Of a stretch of 64,000 nt of DNA, positions 8,879 to 16,667 are shown in pieces. The stretch comes from Nonomuraea pusilla (GTDB lineage Bacteria; Actinomycetota; Actinomycetes; Streptosporangiales; Streptosporangiaceae). Location: assembly GCF_900109355.1 (NCBI RefSeq), contig NZ_FOBF01000015.1, positions 1 through 64,000 of the forward strand, in the 5' to 3' direction. A program made the translations under genes and the position numbers. The first letter of the stretch is position 1, and each line of letters opens with the position of its first letter. The notes beneath the pieces are model-generated. The model saw only the letters and a program-made list of their open reading frames with translations, was not told the origin of the DNA and searched no databases.

Positions 8879-9084
8879 GCGGGTGCGAAGAGGCCCGTTC
8901 GACCACCGCTTGACCGCCGCATGGGGCGGGCCACCGGGAAGGACCCCGGGGGCTGACCCCATCCCGACCGAACCGGGATTTTGGGCAAACCATTGCACGC
9001 TGCCCCGCGTCGCCAGGTCCGTACCGGGCAAAACAGAAGTGAGATAACGGACCGCGCTTCTAGCCGAGAAGGGTGGTGTGGAGA

Positions 9085-9549
9085 ATGCAGGGACCGACCG
9101 GCTCGGAGCGGTCGATGCTCGGAATGGAAGAGCATCCAGACATCGCCGAAATGCGCGCTCGTTACGACCGGGCAGCTCAGTCGTCGACTGCACAGTTCGT
9201 CAGCGGCCTGGCTTTCATGCTCGGCCTCTATCTCGCCATCTCACCGTGGGTCATCGGGTTCAACGCCCGCGCGACCTTGACCGTGAACAACCTGATCGTC
9301 GGGATCGCCATGGCGGTGCTGGCGGTGGGGTTCGCGTCCGCCTACGGCCGCACGCACGGTGTCACCTGGGTGATGCCAGTCCTCGGAGTTTGGACGATCA
9401 TCGCCCCGTGGGTGCTTCCCGAGCACGGAGCGACCACGTCGGTGATCATCACCAACGTCATCACGGGAGCTCTGATCATCGCCTGCGGAGCGGCCTGCGT
9501 CGGCATCGGCATGATGTCGTCGCGCCGGCACCACCTTCGTCGCGCGTAG
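9085..9549 (+). CDS. SPW-repeat membrane protein
   Basis: About 154 aa with four hydrophobic segments. The two SPW-type repeats are ISPWVIGF and IAPWVLPE, the hallmark of the actinobacterial SPW family of unknown function. I prefer ATG 9085, which has AAGGGTGG about 8 nt upstream; GTG 9073 and ATG 9126 are alternatives. The soluble N-terminus (HPDIAEMRARYDR) is typical of the family. A strong hairpin follows the stop. Confidence 0.85.
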   Translation: MQGPTGSERSMLGMEEHPDIAEMRARYDRAAQSSTAQFVSGLAFMLGLYLAISPWVIGFNARATLTVNNLIVGIAMAVLAVGFASAYGRTHGVTWVMPVLGVWTIIAPWVLPEHGATTSVIITNVITGALIIACGAACVGIGMMSSRRHHLRRA

Positions 9550-9565
9550 AGAATGGCGGGACCGC

Positions 9566-9595
9566 CTGAGGCCCTTCTCCCGAGGGAGGAGGGCC
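9566..9595 (+). terminator. Hairpin terminator after the SPW gene
   Basis: Arms at 9566-9578 and 9583-9595 pair over 13 bp (one G-T pair) with a 4-nt loop. There is no T-run, as is common in high-GC actinomycetes. Confidence 0.65.
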
Positions 9596-9670
9596 TCCGG
9601 CTGCGCACGGACGGATCCCCCGCGAGGGGGAAGCGCCTGGCTCCGCGTCGGGAGGGGCGTCCGGGCGGGC

Positions 9671-10147
9671 GTGGATACCGTCGCGGGCATGGTTGTGGAC
9701 AGGATGGTCCCCGGTCGTGCCCGGCGCTGGCCGGCATACGTCATGGCGCTGCTCTTCCTCGGGTACGCCGCCGGCAAGGCCGTCTTCGCGGCGCAGGCCA
9801 GGCTGGGGTTCCCCGGCGGCCCGCCCGTGTCGGCGGCCGAGGCGGCCGGCTACTTCATGGCCCCCGCCCCCGCGCAGTGGCTCGCCGCCGCCACCGGCGT
9901 CCTGGGGGCGTGCGTCGCCCTCGTCACCGTCGCCCCCACGGGGCTCAGGGTGCCGAGAGCCGTGCTGCTGCCCGTGCTGGTCCTGATGCTGGCGGCCGTC
10001 GCCGGCGGGGCCGGCATCATGATCCTGGACGGGTTCGTGGGCATCGGCGTCGGCTGGCGGTGGTACCACGGCGTGCTCGGGCTGGTCGTGATCGGGCTGT
10101 CGGCGGAGCTGCTGCGCTCCTACCTCGTACGGACCAGCCGCACCTGA
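9671..10147 (+). CDS. Small four-helix membrane protein, function unknown
   Basis: About 158 aa (GTG 9671; ATG 9689 is an alternative). Four hydrophobic helices are seen: YVMALLFLGYAAG, WLAAATGVLGACVALVTV, VLLPVLVLMLAAVAGGAGIMIL and WYHGVLGLVVIGLSAELL. No catalytic motif. It lies 48 nt before a sensor kinase on the same strand and could be co-transcribed with it, but no functional link is known. Confidence 0.6.
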   Translation: MDTVAGMVVDRMVPGRARRWPAYVMALLFLGYAAGKAVFAAQARLGFPGGPPVSAAEAAGYFMAPAPAQWLAAATGVLGACVALVTVAPTGLRVPRAVLLPVLVLMLAAVAGGAGIMILDGFVGIGVGWRWYHGVLGLVVIGLSAELLRSYLVRTSRT

Positions 10148-10195
10148 CCCCGGCCGTCCTCCTCCGCCGCAGGCGCGCGCCGGTAGCGTCGGCTT

Positions 10196-11362
10196 GTGCG
10201 TACCTCGACCGCGCTGGAGGCTCTTGCCCGGCGGCCGGCGTCCTTCCTGCGGTCGAGCTGGCCCTGGAGGGCGCTGGCGTACCTGCTGGCGAGCGCCGTC
10301 CCCGGCGGCGTGGTGATCGCCGTCGGGCTCGCCGCGTCGCTCCTCGGGTCCGTCCCGACGGCGGCCGTCGCCGTGGCCGTCGCCGCGGTGCCGCTGGCGC
10401 CGCTCGCCGCGCGGTACGAGCGGTGGCGGCTGCGTCTCGTCGATCTCGCTCCCCCGGCGGGCGCGGGCGCGGCACCGCGGCGCGCGGCGGTGCTGGGCGC
10501 CGTCTCCCTGCTCGCGCTGTGGTGGATCGACCTGGCCGTGGCCTGCCTCGTCGTGGCAGGTCCCGCGGTGCTGGTGCTGTCGCCCGTCCTGCAGCCGACC
10601 GATGAGGACGGCGCCCTGGCGGCGGCCCTGGCCGTCTCGGCAGCGGGGCTGCTGCTGCTCCCCGTCGCCGCGTACGTCGTGACCGCGTGGGCGGGGGCGC
10701 GGGGCGCGGCGGTCAGGGCGCTCCTCGCCCCTGACGAGCTGGCCGAGGTGCTGCGCTCGCGCGCCCGCCTGGTGGACGCGTACGAGATGGAACGCCGCAG
10801 GATCGAACGCGACCTGCACGACGGCGCGCAGCAGCGGCTCGTCGCGCTGAGCATGCGGCTCGGGCTCGCCCTCCTCGACCTCCCTCCGGGCTCCCCCGCC
10901 GCCGGGCAGGTCGCCCTCGCGCAGGAGGAGGCGCAGGCCGCTCTGGCGGAGCTGCGGGAGCTGATCCGGGGCGTCCACCCGCAGGTGCTCACCGACCGTG
11001 GCCTCGCCGCCGCCGTACGGGACGTGGCCGGACGCTCGCCGGTCCCCGTCGACGTGGACGTCCGGCTGCCGCGGCGGCTGCCGGGCGCCGTCGAGACGGC
11101 CGCGTACTACGTGGTGGCCGAGGCGCTCGCGAACGTCGCCAAGCACAGCCGCGCCGAGCGGGCGCGGGTCAGGGGGCGGCTCGCCGGCGACGTCCTGGCG
11201 CTGGAGGTGCGGGACGACGGGGCGGGCGGCGCCGACCCGGCACGCGGCAGCGGCGTGGCGGGGCTGGCCGACCGGGTGGCGGCGGTCGGCGGCAGACTGT
11301 CGCTGTCCAGCCCGCCGGGCGGGCCGACGACGATGAGTGTGGAGATTCCGTGCGCGTGGTGA
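10196..11362 (+). CDS. NarL-type sensor histidine kinase
   Basis: A 388-aa membrane kinase with a GTG start. Helices lie around residues 30-70 and 100-165. The HisKA_3 dimerisation box is ERRRIERDLHDGAQQRL with phospho-acceptor His208. The HATPase part has EALANVAKHS (N box) and VRDDGAGG with SGVAGLADRVAAVGG. It overlaps the response regulator gene by 13 nt, so the two form a coupled pair. The signal is unknown; the sensor region is mostly membrane, suggesting an intramembrane or cell-envelope cue. Confidence 0.92.
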   Translation: MRTSTALEALARRPASFLRSSWPWRALAYLLASAVPGGVVIAVGLAASLLGSVPTAAVAVAVAAVPLAPLAARYERWRLRLVDLAPPAGAGAAPRRAAVLGAVSLLALWWIDLAVACLVVAGPAVLVLSPVLQPTDEDGALAAALAVSAAGLLLLPVAAYVVTAWAGARGAAVRALLAPDELAEVLRSRARLVDAYEMERRRIERDLHDGAQQRLVALSMRLGLALLDLPPGSPAAGQVALAQEEAQAALAELRELIRGVHPQVLTDRGLAAAVRDVAGRSPVPVDVDVRLPRRLPGAVETAAYYVVAEALANVAKHSRAERARVRGRLAGDVLALEVRDDGAGGADPARGSGVAGLADRVAAVGGRLSLSSPPGGPTTMSVEIPCAW

Positions 11363-12000
11363 TCGCCGAAGACGCCGTCCTCCTGCGCGAGGGCCTGGTC
11401 AGCCTGCTCGAACGCTTCGGGCACGAGGTCGCCGAGTCGGTGGGGGACGCCGCCGCGCTGGCCGCCGCCGTCGAGCGGCACGATCCCGACGTCGCCGTGG
11501 TGGACGTCCGCATGCCCCCGGACTTCACCGACGAGGGGCTGCGGGCCGCGCTGGCGCTGCGCGCGGCCCGCCCCGGCTTCCCCGTGCTGGTGCTCAGCCA
11601 GTACGTCGAGCAGACCTACGCCGCCGAACTCCTGTCCTCCGGCCGCGGCACCGGCGTCGGCTACCTGCTGAAGGAGCGGATCGGGAAGGTCGCCGAGTTC
11701 GTGGACGCCCTCGTGCGGGTGGCGGACGGCGGCACGGTCGTCGACCCCGAGGTGGTGCGGCAGCTCCTCAACAGGCGGCGCGACCCGCTCGAACGCCTCA
11801 CCCCGAGGGAGCGCGAGGTGCTCGCCCTGATCGCCGAGGGACGCTCCAACGCCTCGATCGCGCGGGCCCTGGTCGTCACCGAGGCGGCGGTGGCCAAGCA
11901 CATCGCGGGCATCTTGGCCAAGCTCGACCTCCCGCCGACGTCCGACGGGCACCGCCGCGTGCTCGCCGTCCTGGCGTACCTGCAGGCGGAGCCGAGATAG
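11350..12000 (+). CDS. NarL/LuxR-family response regulator
   Basis: A 216-aa partner of the kinase just upstream. The receiver domain has the acidic pocket EDAVLLREG, phospho-acceptor Asp52 (VVDVRMPP) and Lys in YLLKERIG. The LuxR helix-turn-helix is LTPREREVLALIAEGRSNASIARALVVTEAAVAKHIAGIL. It ends in RRVLAVLAYLQ, a tail also seen in a broken form near 26.16 kb. GTG start. Targets are not visible; the next membrane gene on the same strand is one candidate. Confidence 0.93.
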   Translation: MRVVIAEDAVLLREGLVSLLERFGHEVAESVGDAAALAAAVERHDPDVAVVDVRMPPDFTDEGLRAALALRAARPGFPVLVLSQYVEQTYAAELLSSGRGTGVGYLLKERIGKVAEFVDALVRVADGGTVVDPEVVRQLLNRRRDPLERLTPREREVLALIAEGRSNASIARALVVTEAAVAKHIAGILAKLDLPPTSDGHRRVLAVLAYLQAEPR

Positions 12001-12080
12001 CGGCGGGTAGTGCCAGGTCTACCCCGAGGCTCGTCCCCACGCCAATGTGCGGCGCGGACACCGCCGGTTGAATCGACCGC

Positions 12081-12782
12081 GTGTCCACGACCTCCTTCAC
12101 CTTCCCCGGCCGCTGGGCCGAGGCGGCCGGGCTGCTCCTCGGCCCGGCCCTGATGCTCACCGGCGTCCTCCTGCGGGCCGATGTCGACGGTTTCTTCCCC
12201 GCGCAGCTCGCCGCCGTCGCCGCCGACCCCGTCCGCATGAACCTGTCGTACGCCGCCTTCGCAGCCGGGAACGTCCTGCTGTGGCCCGCCGTCATCGCCC
12301 TGGTCCGCCGGATCTGGGCGGCGCAGCCGCGCTGGGCGCTGTGGGGCGGCCTGCTGGTGCTGTCCGGCCTGTTCGCACGGGCCTTCCACGCCGGCGTCAG
12401 CCATCTCGCCTTCCAGCTCGTGGACGTCCAGGGGGTACGGGCGGCGCAGCAGGCCGTCGCCGCCTCCTACGGGGCCGTCCACGTCTTCAAGGCGCTGTCC
12501 GTCGCCGTTTTCTTCGGCTGGATCGTGCTGGCCGTGGGCGCGTGGCGGGCCGGCGTCCTCGGGATCGTGAGAGCCGTGGCCCTGGCCTCGACGAGCGCCC
12601 TGCCGATCGGCGTGCTCAAGGGCACAGGCCCGATGTCGGTGCTCGCCACGCTCGGCCTGTGCCTCGCCCTGGTCCCGCTCGGCGTGCGGGTGCTGAGGGA
12701 CGGCCCTCCACCCCGCTGGTGGGCCTACCCGCTCACCGTCGCGGTCGGCGGCGCAGCCGTCCTCCTGGGCCTGGCCGGCTGA
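12081..12782 (+). CDS. Multi-pass membrane protein, function unknown
   Basis: A 233-aa protein (GTG start) with about six or seven hydrophobic helices, for example AGLLLGPALMLTGVLL, LSYAAFAAGNVLLWPAVIALV and ALSVAVFFGWIVLAVGAW. No known catalytic motif recognised. It starts 80 nt after the response regulator gene and may belong to its regulon. It is convergent with the DUF2306 gene. Confidence 0.6.
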   Translation: MSTTSFTFPGRWAEAAGLLLGPALMLTGVLLRADVDGFFPAQLAAVAADPVRMNLSYAAFAAGNVLLWPAVIALVRRIWAAQPRWALWGGLLVLSGLFARAFHAGVSHLAFQLVDVQGVRAAQQAVAASYGAVHVFKALSVAVFFGWIVLAVGAWRAGVLGIVRAVALASTSALPIGVLKGTGPMSVLATLGLCLALVPLGVRVLRDGPPPRWWAYPLTVAVGGAAVLLGLAG

Positions 12783-12798
12783 CCGCCCGGCGTGTTCG

Positions 12799-13479
12799 TC
12801 ATCCGGGGGTCGGGTGGTCCACGAAGCCGGGGCGACGGTGCGGGCTCCTCCCGATGGCGGGCGTGTGGCGGCGCAGCGCCCATTCGACCACGGCGAGGTT
12901 GATCACCCATCCGGCGAGCATCGCCAGGGTCCGGGGGGTCCCGCTGGGCAGGCCCCCGGCCAGGACCCAGGGCAGGTGGGTCAGGACCTGCGTGCCGGCG
13001 CCGAGCCCGATCGCGTAGCCGCGGGCCATCCAGGCGCGGTGGCCGGCGACGTCCCTGCGGCGGATGGCGGCGAAGCCGAGGACGAGGCAGGCGGCCATGG
13101 CGGCGCCGAAGACGAACCGGAAGCCGGTGACGAGCGCGTCGTCGGTGGGCGGGCGCGGGTAGAAGGCCGTCATCCACAGGCCCGACAGCGCGGCGGCCAG
13201 CCCGAACGGGACGAGCAGCCGCCCGGCCGCGCGGTGCCGGCGAAGCCTGCGGCGGCGGAGCCCGGGGGCGAACTGGAACGCTCCCACCAGGCAGTACACG
13301 GCGACGCTCGCGATGTGCACGAGCACGGGCGCCGGCGAGGCGAAGAACCGGGCGTTGCCGGGGGTGATGGGCGCGCCGCCGGTGAGCTCGGCCACCCGGG
13401 CCGCTCCGGCGATCATCGGGACGACGCCGAGCAGGACCAGCCCTGCGGGCACCAGCCACCCTCGTCTGGCAGAGGTCAC
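12799..13479 (-). CDS. DUF2306 family membrane protein
   Basis: A 226-aa protein with about six helices. The DUF2306 hallmark is a His at the start of a helix followed by a gain of a short basic loop: LVHIASVAVYCLVGAFQFAPGLRRRR then HRAAGRLLVPFG, and later RDVAGHRAWMARGYAIG. The paired His residues in membrane helices recall heme-binding membrane proteins, but a cofactor is not proven. It is divergent from a TetR gene, with two strong operators between. Confidence 0.8.
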   Translation of the reverse strand: MTSARRGWLVPAGLVLLGVVPMIAGAARVAELTGGAPITPGNARFFASPAPVLVHIASVAVYCLVGAFQFAPGLRRRRLRRHRAAGRLLVPFGLAAALSGLWMTAFYPRPPTDDALVTGFRFVFGAAMAACLVLGFAAIRRRDVAGHRAWMARGYAIGLGAGTQVLTHLPWVLAGGLPSGTPRTLAMLAGWVINLAVVEWALRRHTPAIGRSPHRRPGFVDHPTPG

Positions 13480-13503
13480 GAGGAGTCCCTTCCGGGGGTC
13501 TGT

Positions 13504-13553
13504 GGTGTACGGCGTACACCTATGGAGGAAGAGTAAGGTGTACGCCGTACACC
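13504..13553. promoter_or_regulatory. Pair of 17-bp TetR operators
   Basis: GGTGTACGGCGTACACC (13504-13520) and GGTGTACGCCGTACACC (13537-13553) are each perfect 8-1-8 palindromes, differing only in the centre base. Centres are 33 bp apart, about three helical turns, so both sites face the same side of the DNA. They occupy the whole control region between the DUF2306 gene and the TetR gene, implying joint repression of both promoters. Confidence 0.9.
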
Positions 13554-13586
13554 GTCAAGAGCGGCCTAGAGAGGACGGCGGTCAGG

Positions 13587-14270
13587 ATGGTCCACGAGAC
13601 GGACGGCGCGCGGCGCGCGACCCTCAACCGGGACCGGGTCCTGCGGGCCGCCGTCGCGCTCGCCGACGAGACCGGTATCGAGTCGCTCAGCATGCGCAAC
13701 CTCGCCCAGGAGCTGGGCGTCGTCCCGATGGCGCTCTACAAGCACGTCGCGAACAAGGAACAACTCCTCGACGGCATGGTCGACGTCGTCGTCGGCGAGA
13801 TCGAGGCGCCGGAAGGCGACACCGACTGGAAGAGCGCGCTTCGCCGCCGCATCCTCTCGGCCCGGCGCGCGCTGCTGCGCCACCTGTGGGCGTCGCGCGT
13901 CATCGAGTCCCGCCCCCACCCGACGCCCGCCGTCCTCGACCACCTGAACGCCGTCATCGGGACGTTCAGGGCCGGCGGGTTCTCCGTCGATCTCACCCAC
14001 CACGTCATGCACGCCCTGGGCAGCCGCGTGTGGGGGTTCACGCCGGAGCTGTTCCCCGGCCAGCCGGACACGCAGGGCTCGACGCCGCAGGAGCTGGCAT
14101 ACCGGTACCCCCACGTCCTCGAGCTGGCCATGGCGGTCGCCCACGACGAGGAGTCGGTCGTGGGCGGGGGCTGCGACGACCAGTTCGAGTTCGAGTTCGC
14201 CCTCGACCTGCTGCTCGACGGGTTCGAGAGGCTCCACCGGCAGGGGTGGACGTCCCGTCGCGACCACTGA
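13587..14270 (+). CDS. TetR-family repressor (TetR C-terminal type)
   Basis: A 227-aa regulator. The N-terminal helix-turn-helix is SLSMRNLAQELGVVPMALYKHVANKEQLLDGMVD, with the ALYxHVxxKxxL pattern of the TetR class. The C-terminal ligand domain (LLRHLWASRVIESR, LGSRVWGFT) resembles the tetracycline-repressor-like TetR_C group. It very likely binds the two palindromes just upstream, regulating itself and the divergent DUF2306 gene. The effector is unknown. Confidence 0.9.
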   Translation: MVHETDGARRATLNRDRVLRAAVALADETGIESLSMRNLAQELGVVPMALYKHVANKEQLLDGMVDVVVGEIEAPEGDTDWKSALRRRILSARRALLRHLWASRVIESRPHPTPAVLDHLNAVIGTFRAGGFSVDLTHHVMHALGSRVWGFTPELFPGQPDTQGSTPQELAYRYPHVLELAMAVAHDEESVVGGGCDDQFEFEFALDLLLDGFERLHRQGWTSRRDH

Positions 14271-14384
14271 CGCCGCGGGCGCCCGCTGATCACAGCATGA
14301 TCAAAGCTCGTGCCCGGCCGGCGCGGGAGTGGGAGCATCTGCGTCGTGTCCACGCGTCCCCGCCGCCGTGAAGGGAGTCCCGCC

Positions 14385-14463
14385 GTGATCGCCAGGGCCA
14401 CTCAGGGGGCTCACGTGATCGCCAGGGCCGCTCAGAGGGCTCACGTGATCGTCACGGCCGCTC
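14385..14463 (+). repeat. 30-bp tandem repeat, about 2.6 copies
   Basis: Units start at 14385, 14415 and 14445; the first two differ at two bases and the third is partial and diverged. Every unit begins with GTG in the same frame, so each copy offers another possible start codon for the small ORF that contains it. Confidence 0.85.
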
Positions 14464-14534
14464 GCCCCCTGCTGGCCGGCCTGCTCGTGGTCGCCGCCGC
14501 CACCGCCTGCGACTCCGCCGGGGCGTTGGCCTGA
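14385..14534 (+). CDS. Very small lipoprotein-like ORF
   Basis: A 49-aa frame from GTG 14385 (AAGGGAG 7 nt upstream) to TGA. The first 30 residues come from the tandem repeat; the last 25 read PLLAGLLVVAAATACDSAGALA, a short hydrophobic stretch followed by a lipobox-like ATAC. If processed, the mature lipopeptide would be only about nine residues from the Cys. It could be a relic of a truncated lipoprotein gene or a real microprotein; the start at GTG 14445 would give just the signal part. Confidence 0.4.
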   Translation: MIARATQGAHVIARAAQRAHVIVTAARPLLAGLLVVAAATACDSAGALA

Positions 14535-14615
14535 CCCGCCGACGGCGGAAACCGGTGGCGCGGCACCGGACGCCAACGGTTCACTGGAGCGACCGATCAC
14601 CCCCAGGAGCCCCCA

Positions 14616-15389
14616 ATGATCGCAATCTCGGCCGCTTCCGGAGCGCTCGGCCGCCTCGTCATCAGCAATCTGCGCACGCGGGCGGACGTGACGGCCGTCG
14701 TACGCGATCCCGAACGGGCCCCGGACGGCGTACCGGCGCGGCGCGGCGACTACGACGACCCGGCGAGCCTGCGTGAGGCCTTCGACGGGGCCGACCGCCT
14801 CCTGCTGATCTCCTCCCCGGAGCTCGATCCCGCCCGCAGGATCCGGCAGCACCTGGCCGCGGTCGCCGCCGCCGAGGAGGTCGGCGTCGGGGCCGTCGTC
14901 TTCACCAGCTTCCTGGGAGCGGGCACCGCCGCCACCGGCATGACCGAGGCGTACCACGCCACCGAACAGGCCATCCTCGACAGCGGCCTGCCGTACACGA
15001 TGCTGCGCCACCCCTTCTACAGCGACGCGTTCGTCCCGCGGATCTCCGACGGGGAGATCACCGGCAGCACCGGGGGCAGGGGGCTGAACACGGCGTTCCG
15101 TTCCGACCTGGCCGAGGCGGCGGCGAACGTCCTGACGGACGAGGGGCACCTGGGCCGCGCGTACGACTTCACCGGGCCGCTGTGGACCCACCCCGAGGTG
15201 GCCGAGGCGGCGGGAGTGCGCTACCGCGAGGTGCCGGACGACGGCCCCGGCCCGATGAGCTGGATCTCCGCCCAGGTGCGCGCTGGCGCGCTGGAACTGC
15301 AGACCCCCGACCTGGAGCGCGTGCTCGGCAGGCCCGCGAGGACGGTCGTCTCCGAGGTCCTGGGCCGCCCTTCGCCGCAGCCCCGCTGA
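14616..15389 (+). CDS. NmrA-like NAD(P)H-binding reductase (QOR2 type)
   Basis: A 257-aa atypical SDR. The N-terminal dinucleotide site is SAASGALGRLVISNL, followed by the VVRDPERAP segment that fits NADPH, and GDYDDPASLREAFDGADRLLLISSPE, as in the quinone oxidoreductase YtfG/QOR2. The active-site region TEAYHATEQAILDSGLPYTMLRHPFY matches the family. Likely function is NADPH-dependent quinone reduction or redox sensing. A GGAG ribosome site precedes the ATG. Confidence 0.85.
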   Translation: MIAISAASGALGRLVISNLRTRADVTAVVRDPERAPDGVPARRGDYDDPASLREAFDGADRLLLISSPELDPARRIRQHLAAVAAAEEVGVGAVVFTSFLGAGTAATGMTEAYHATEQAILDSGLPYTMLRHPFYSDAFVPRISDGEITGSTGGRGLNTAFRSDLAEAAANVLTDEGHLGRAYDFTGPLWTHPEVAEAAGVRYREVPDDGPGPMSWISAQVRAGALELQTPDLERVLGRPARTVVSEVLGRPSPQPR

Positions 15390-15425
15390 CGTCGGCGGCC
15401 CCAGGACCCCGGCCGCCCGGGACCG

Positions 15426-16379
15426 CTACCGGACGGGCGCGTCGAAGGACCACACGGCGTGAGCCCCCGGGCCGACGACGAGGGTCGAGCGGCCGATCCG
15501 CTCCTCGTGCCGGTACGCCACAGGACGGTTCAGCGCGAAACGGACCTGCTTCAGACCGGCCTGCTCGCGCGGGACGGAATCCAGCCGGATCCGGGTGCCG
15601 CCGCCCGCCGCCACGACGCCGCCGCCCGGAAGCGACTGGACGGCGAACCCGCCCGCGCGCAGCAGCGGCAGCGCGTTGGCGAGGTCACGCGCGGGCACGC
15701 CGAAGCGGACGGCGGTCACGTCCCGCATCAGGTGGTCGCGGTAGTCGTCGGGGAGGTAGCGCTCCCGGCCGACGTCACCGGGGAAGCTCTCCGGCTCGGT
15801 CTTGCTGCGCGGGTCGGCGAAATACTCCGGCAGGTACTCCATCGCCCACGGGTCGAAGGCGTCGTACTGGGCGCCGCTGGCGCGGACCGTGTCGAACCAC
15901 GGCACCTTGACGCCGTCGCCGAAGTCGCGCGTCTGCCGGTACGGGAACGGCTCGGCGACCCCCAGGGCCTTCAGCCGCTCCGTCACCGTCGCCAGGTCGC
16001 CGGCCCGCTCGGTCGAGACGCCCATCCCGGCGGAGCCGAACTCGCCGTCCTGACCGGGCAGGTCGCCGGTCCCGAACAGTTCGAGGTACGTCTCCCTGCC
16101 CTTCAGGTACCGGCCGGTCCAGGTCATCCCGCCACCGGTCGTGGTGCGGACCTCGAAGTTGGCGAACGTCCGCAGGTACTCGGAGTGCTCGACCGCGTCG
16201 GCGGTCTCCCGGTCGAGGACGCTGTAGGCGTGGTTGTAGAACAGCAGCTGCCGCTCGGGCTGCGGCCCGCTCCCGTCGGCCCGCGCCGCGCTCGCGCCAC
16301 CCGCCATCGCGCCTGCGATGGCGACCGTGACGGCGGCAGCGAGAACTGCCACCCTCCGTAAGGCTCGGTAAACAATCAT
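15426..16379 (-). CDS. Secreted DUF5829-like protein
   Basis: A 317-aa protein; ATG 16379 is chosen because a clean signal peptide follows (VAVLAAAVTVAIAGAMAGGASAARA) though the frame is open to 16622. The mature part has the family's opening LLFYNHAYSVLDRETADAVEHSEYLR and a central WFDTVRASGAQYDAFDPWAMEYLPEYF. It resembles DUF5829; a link to the VOC/glyoxalase fold has been suggested for such proteins but no activity is known. It faces away from a decayed pyrophosphatase-like gene. Confidence 0.72.
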   Translation of the reverse strand: MIVYRALRRVAVLAAAVTVAIAGAMAGGASAARADGSGPQPERQLLFYNHAYSVLDRETADAVEHSEYLRTFANFEVRTTTGGGMTWTGRYLKGRETYLELFGTGDLPGQDGEFGSAGMGVSTERAGDLATVTERLKALGVAEPFPYRQTRDFGDGVKVPWFDTVRASGAQYDAFDPWAMEYLPEYFADPRSKTEPESFPGDVGRERYLPDDYRDHLMRDVTAVRFGVPARDLANALPLLRAGGFAVQSLPGGGVVAAGGGTRIRLDSVPREQAGLKQVRFALNRPVAYRHEERIGRSTLVVGPGAHAVWSFDAPVR

Positions 16380-16455
16380 GTCAGCGATCCTAGGAGCACA
16401 AAGATCGCGATTCCCACCGCCCCCGCAAACGGCAGCGTCCACCGTGGAGGCGCCG

Positions 16456-16665
16456 CTACGGCCGCCTTCTTGAAAGGCACGGTCGGAGGCGACGGCGAGG
16501 GGATCGACGTCCGGGTCGGCACGGCCGCCACCCCTGCCGTCACCGCCGCTGAAACGGAACTCCGAGGTCGAGCTCCTGTGGCGCCGCACGCCGGAGGAGA
16601 TCACCGCGGTGGAACACTCCAAGAACCCCAGTCCCGGTCCGCCGTCATCATCCGCCGCCCAAGGC
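16456..16665 (+). pseudogene. Decayed inorganic-pyrophosphatase-like gene, 3' part
   Basis: Frame by frame this stretch matches the intact gene at 45281-45646. FLKGTVGGDGEGIDVRVG (from 16467) equals FLAGTQGGDGEGIDVWVG; after a shift, LKRNSEVELLWRRTPEEITAVE (from 16549) equals LKRNAEVKFLWCCSSDEIALVE; after a second shift back, SAVIIRRPR equals AAVVIHRPR. About seven codons are missing in the middle, and the first 48 or so residues are gone. Two frameshifts plus loss of the start make it a pseudogene. Confidence 0.85.
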
Positions 16666-16667
16666 GG

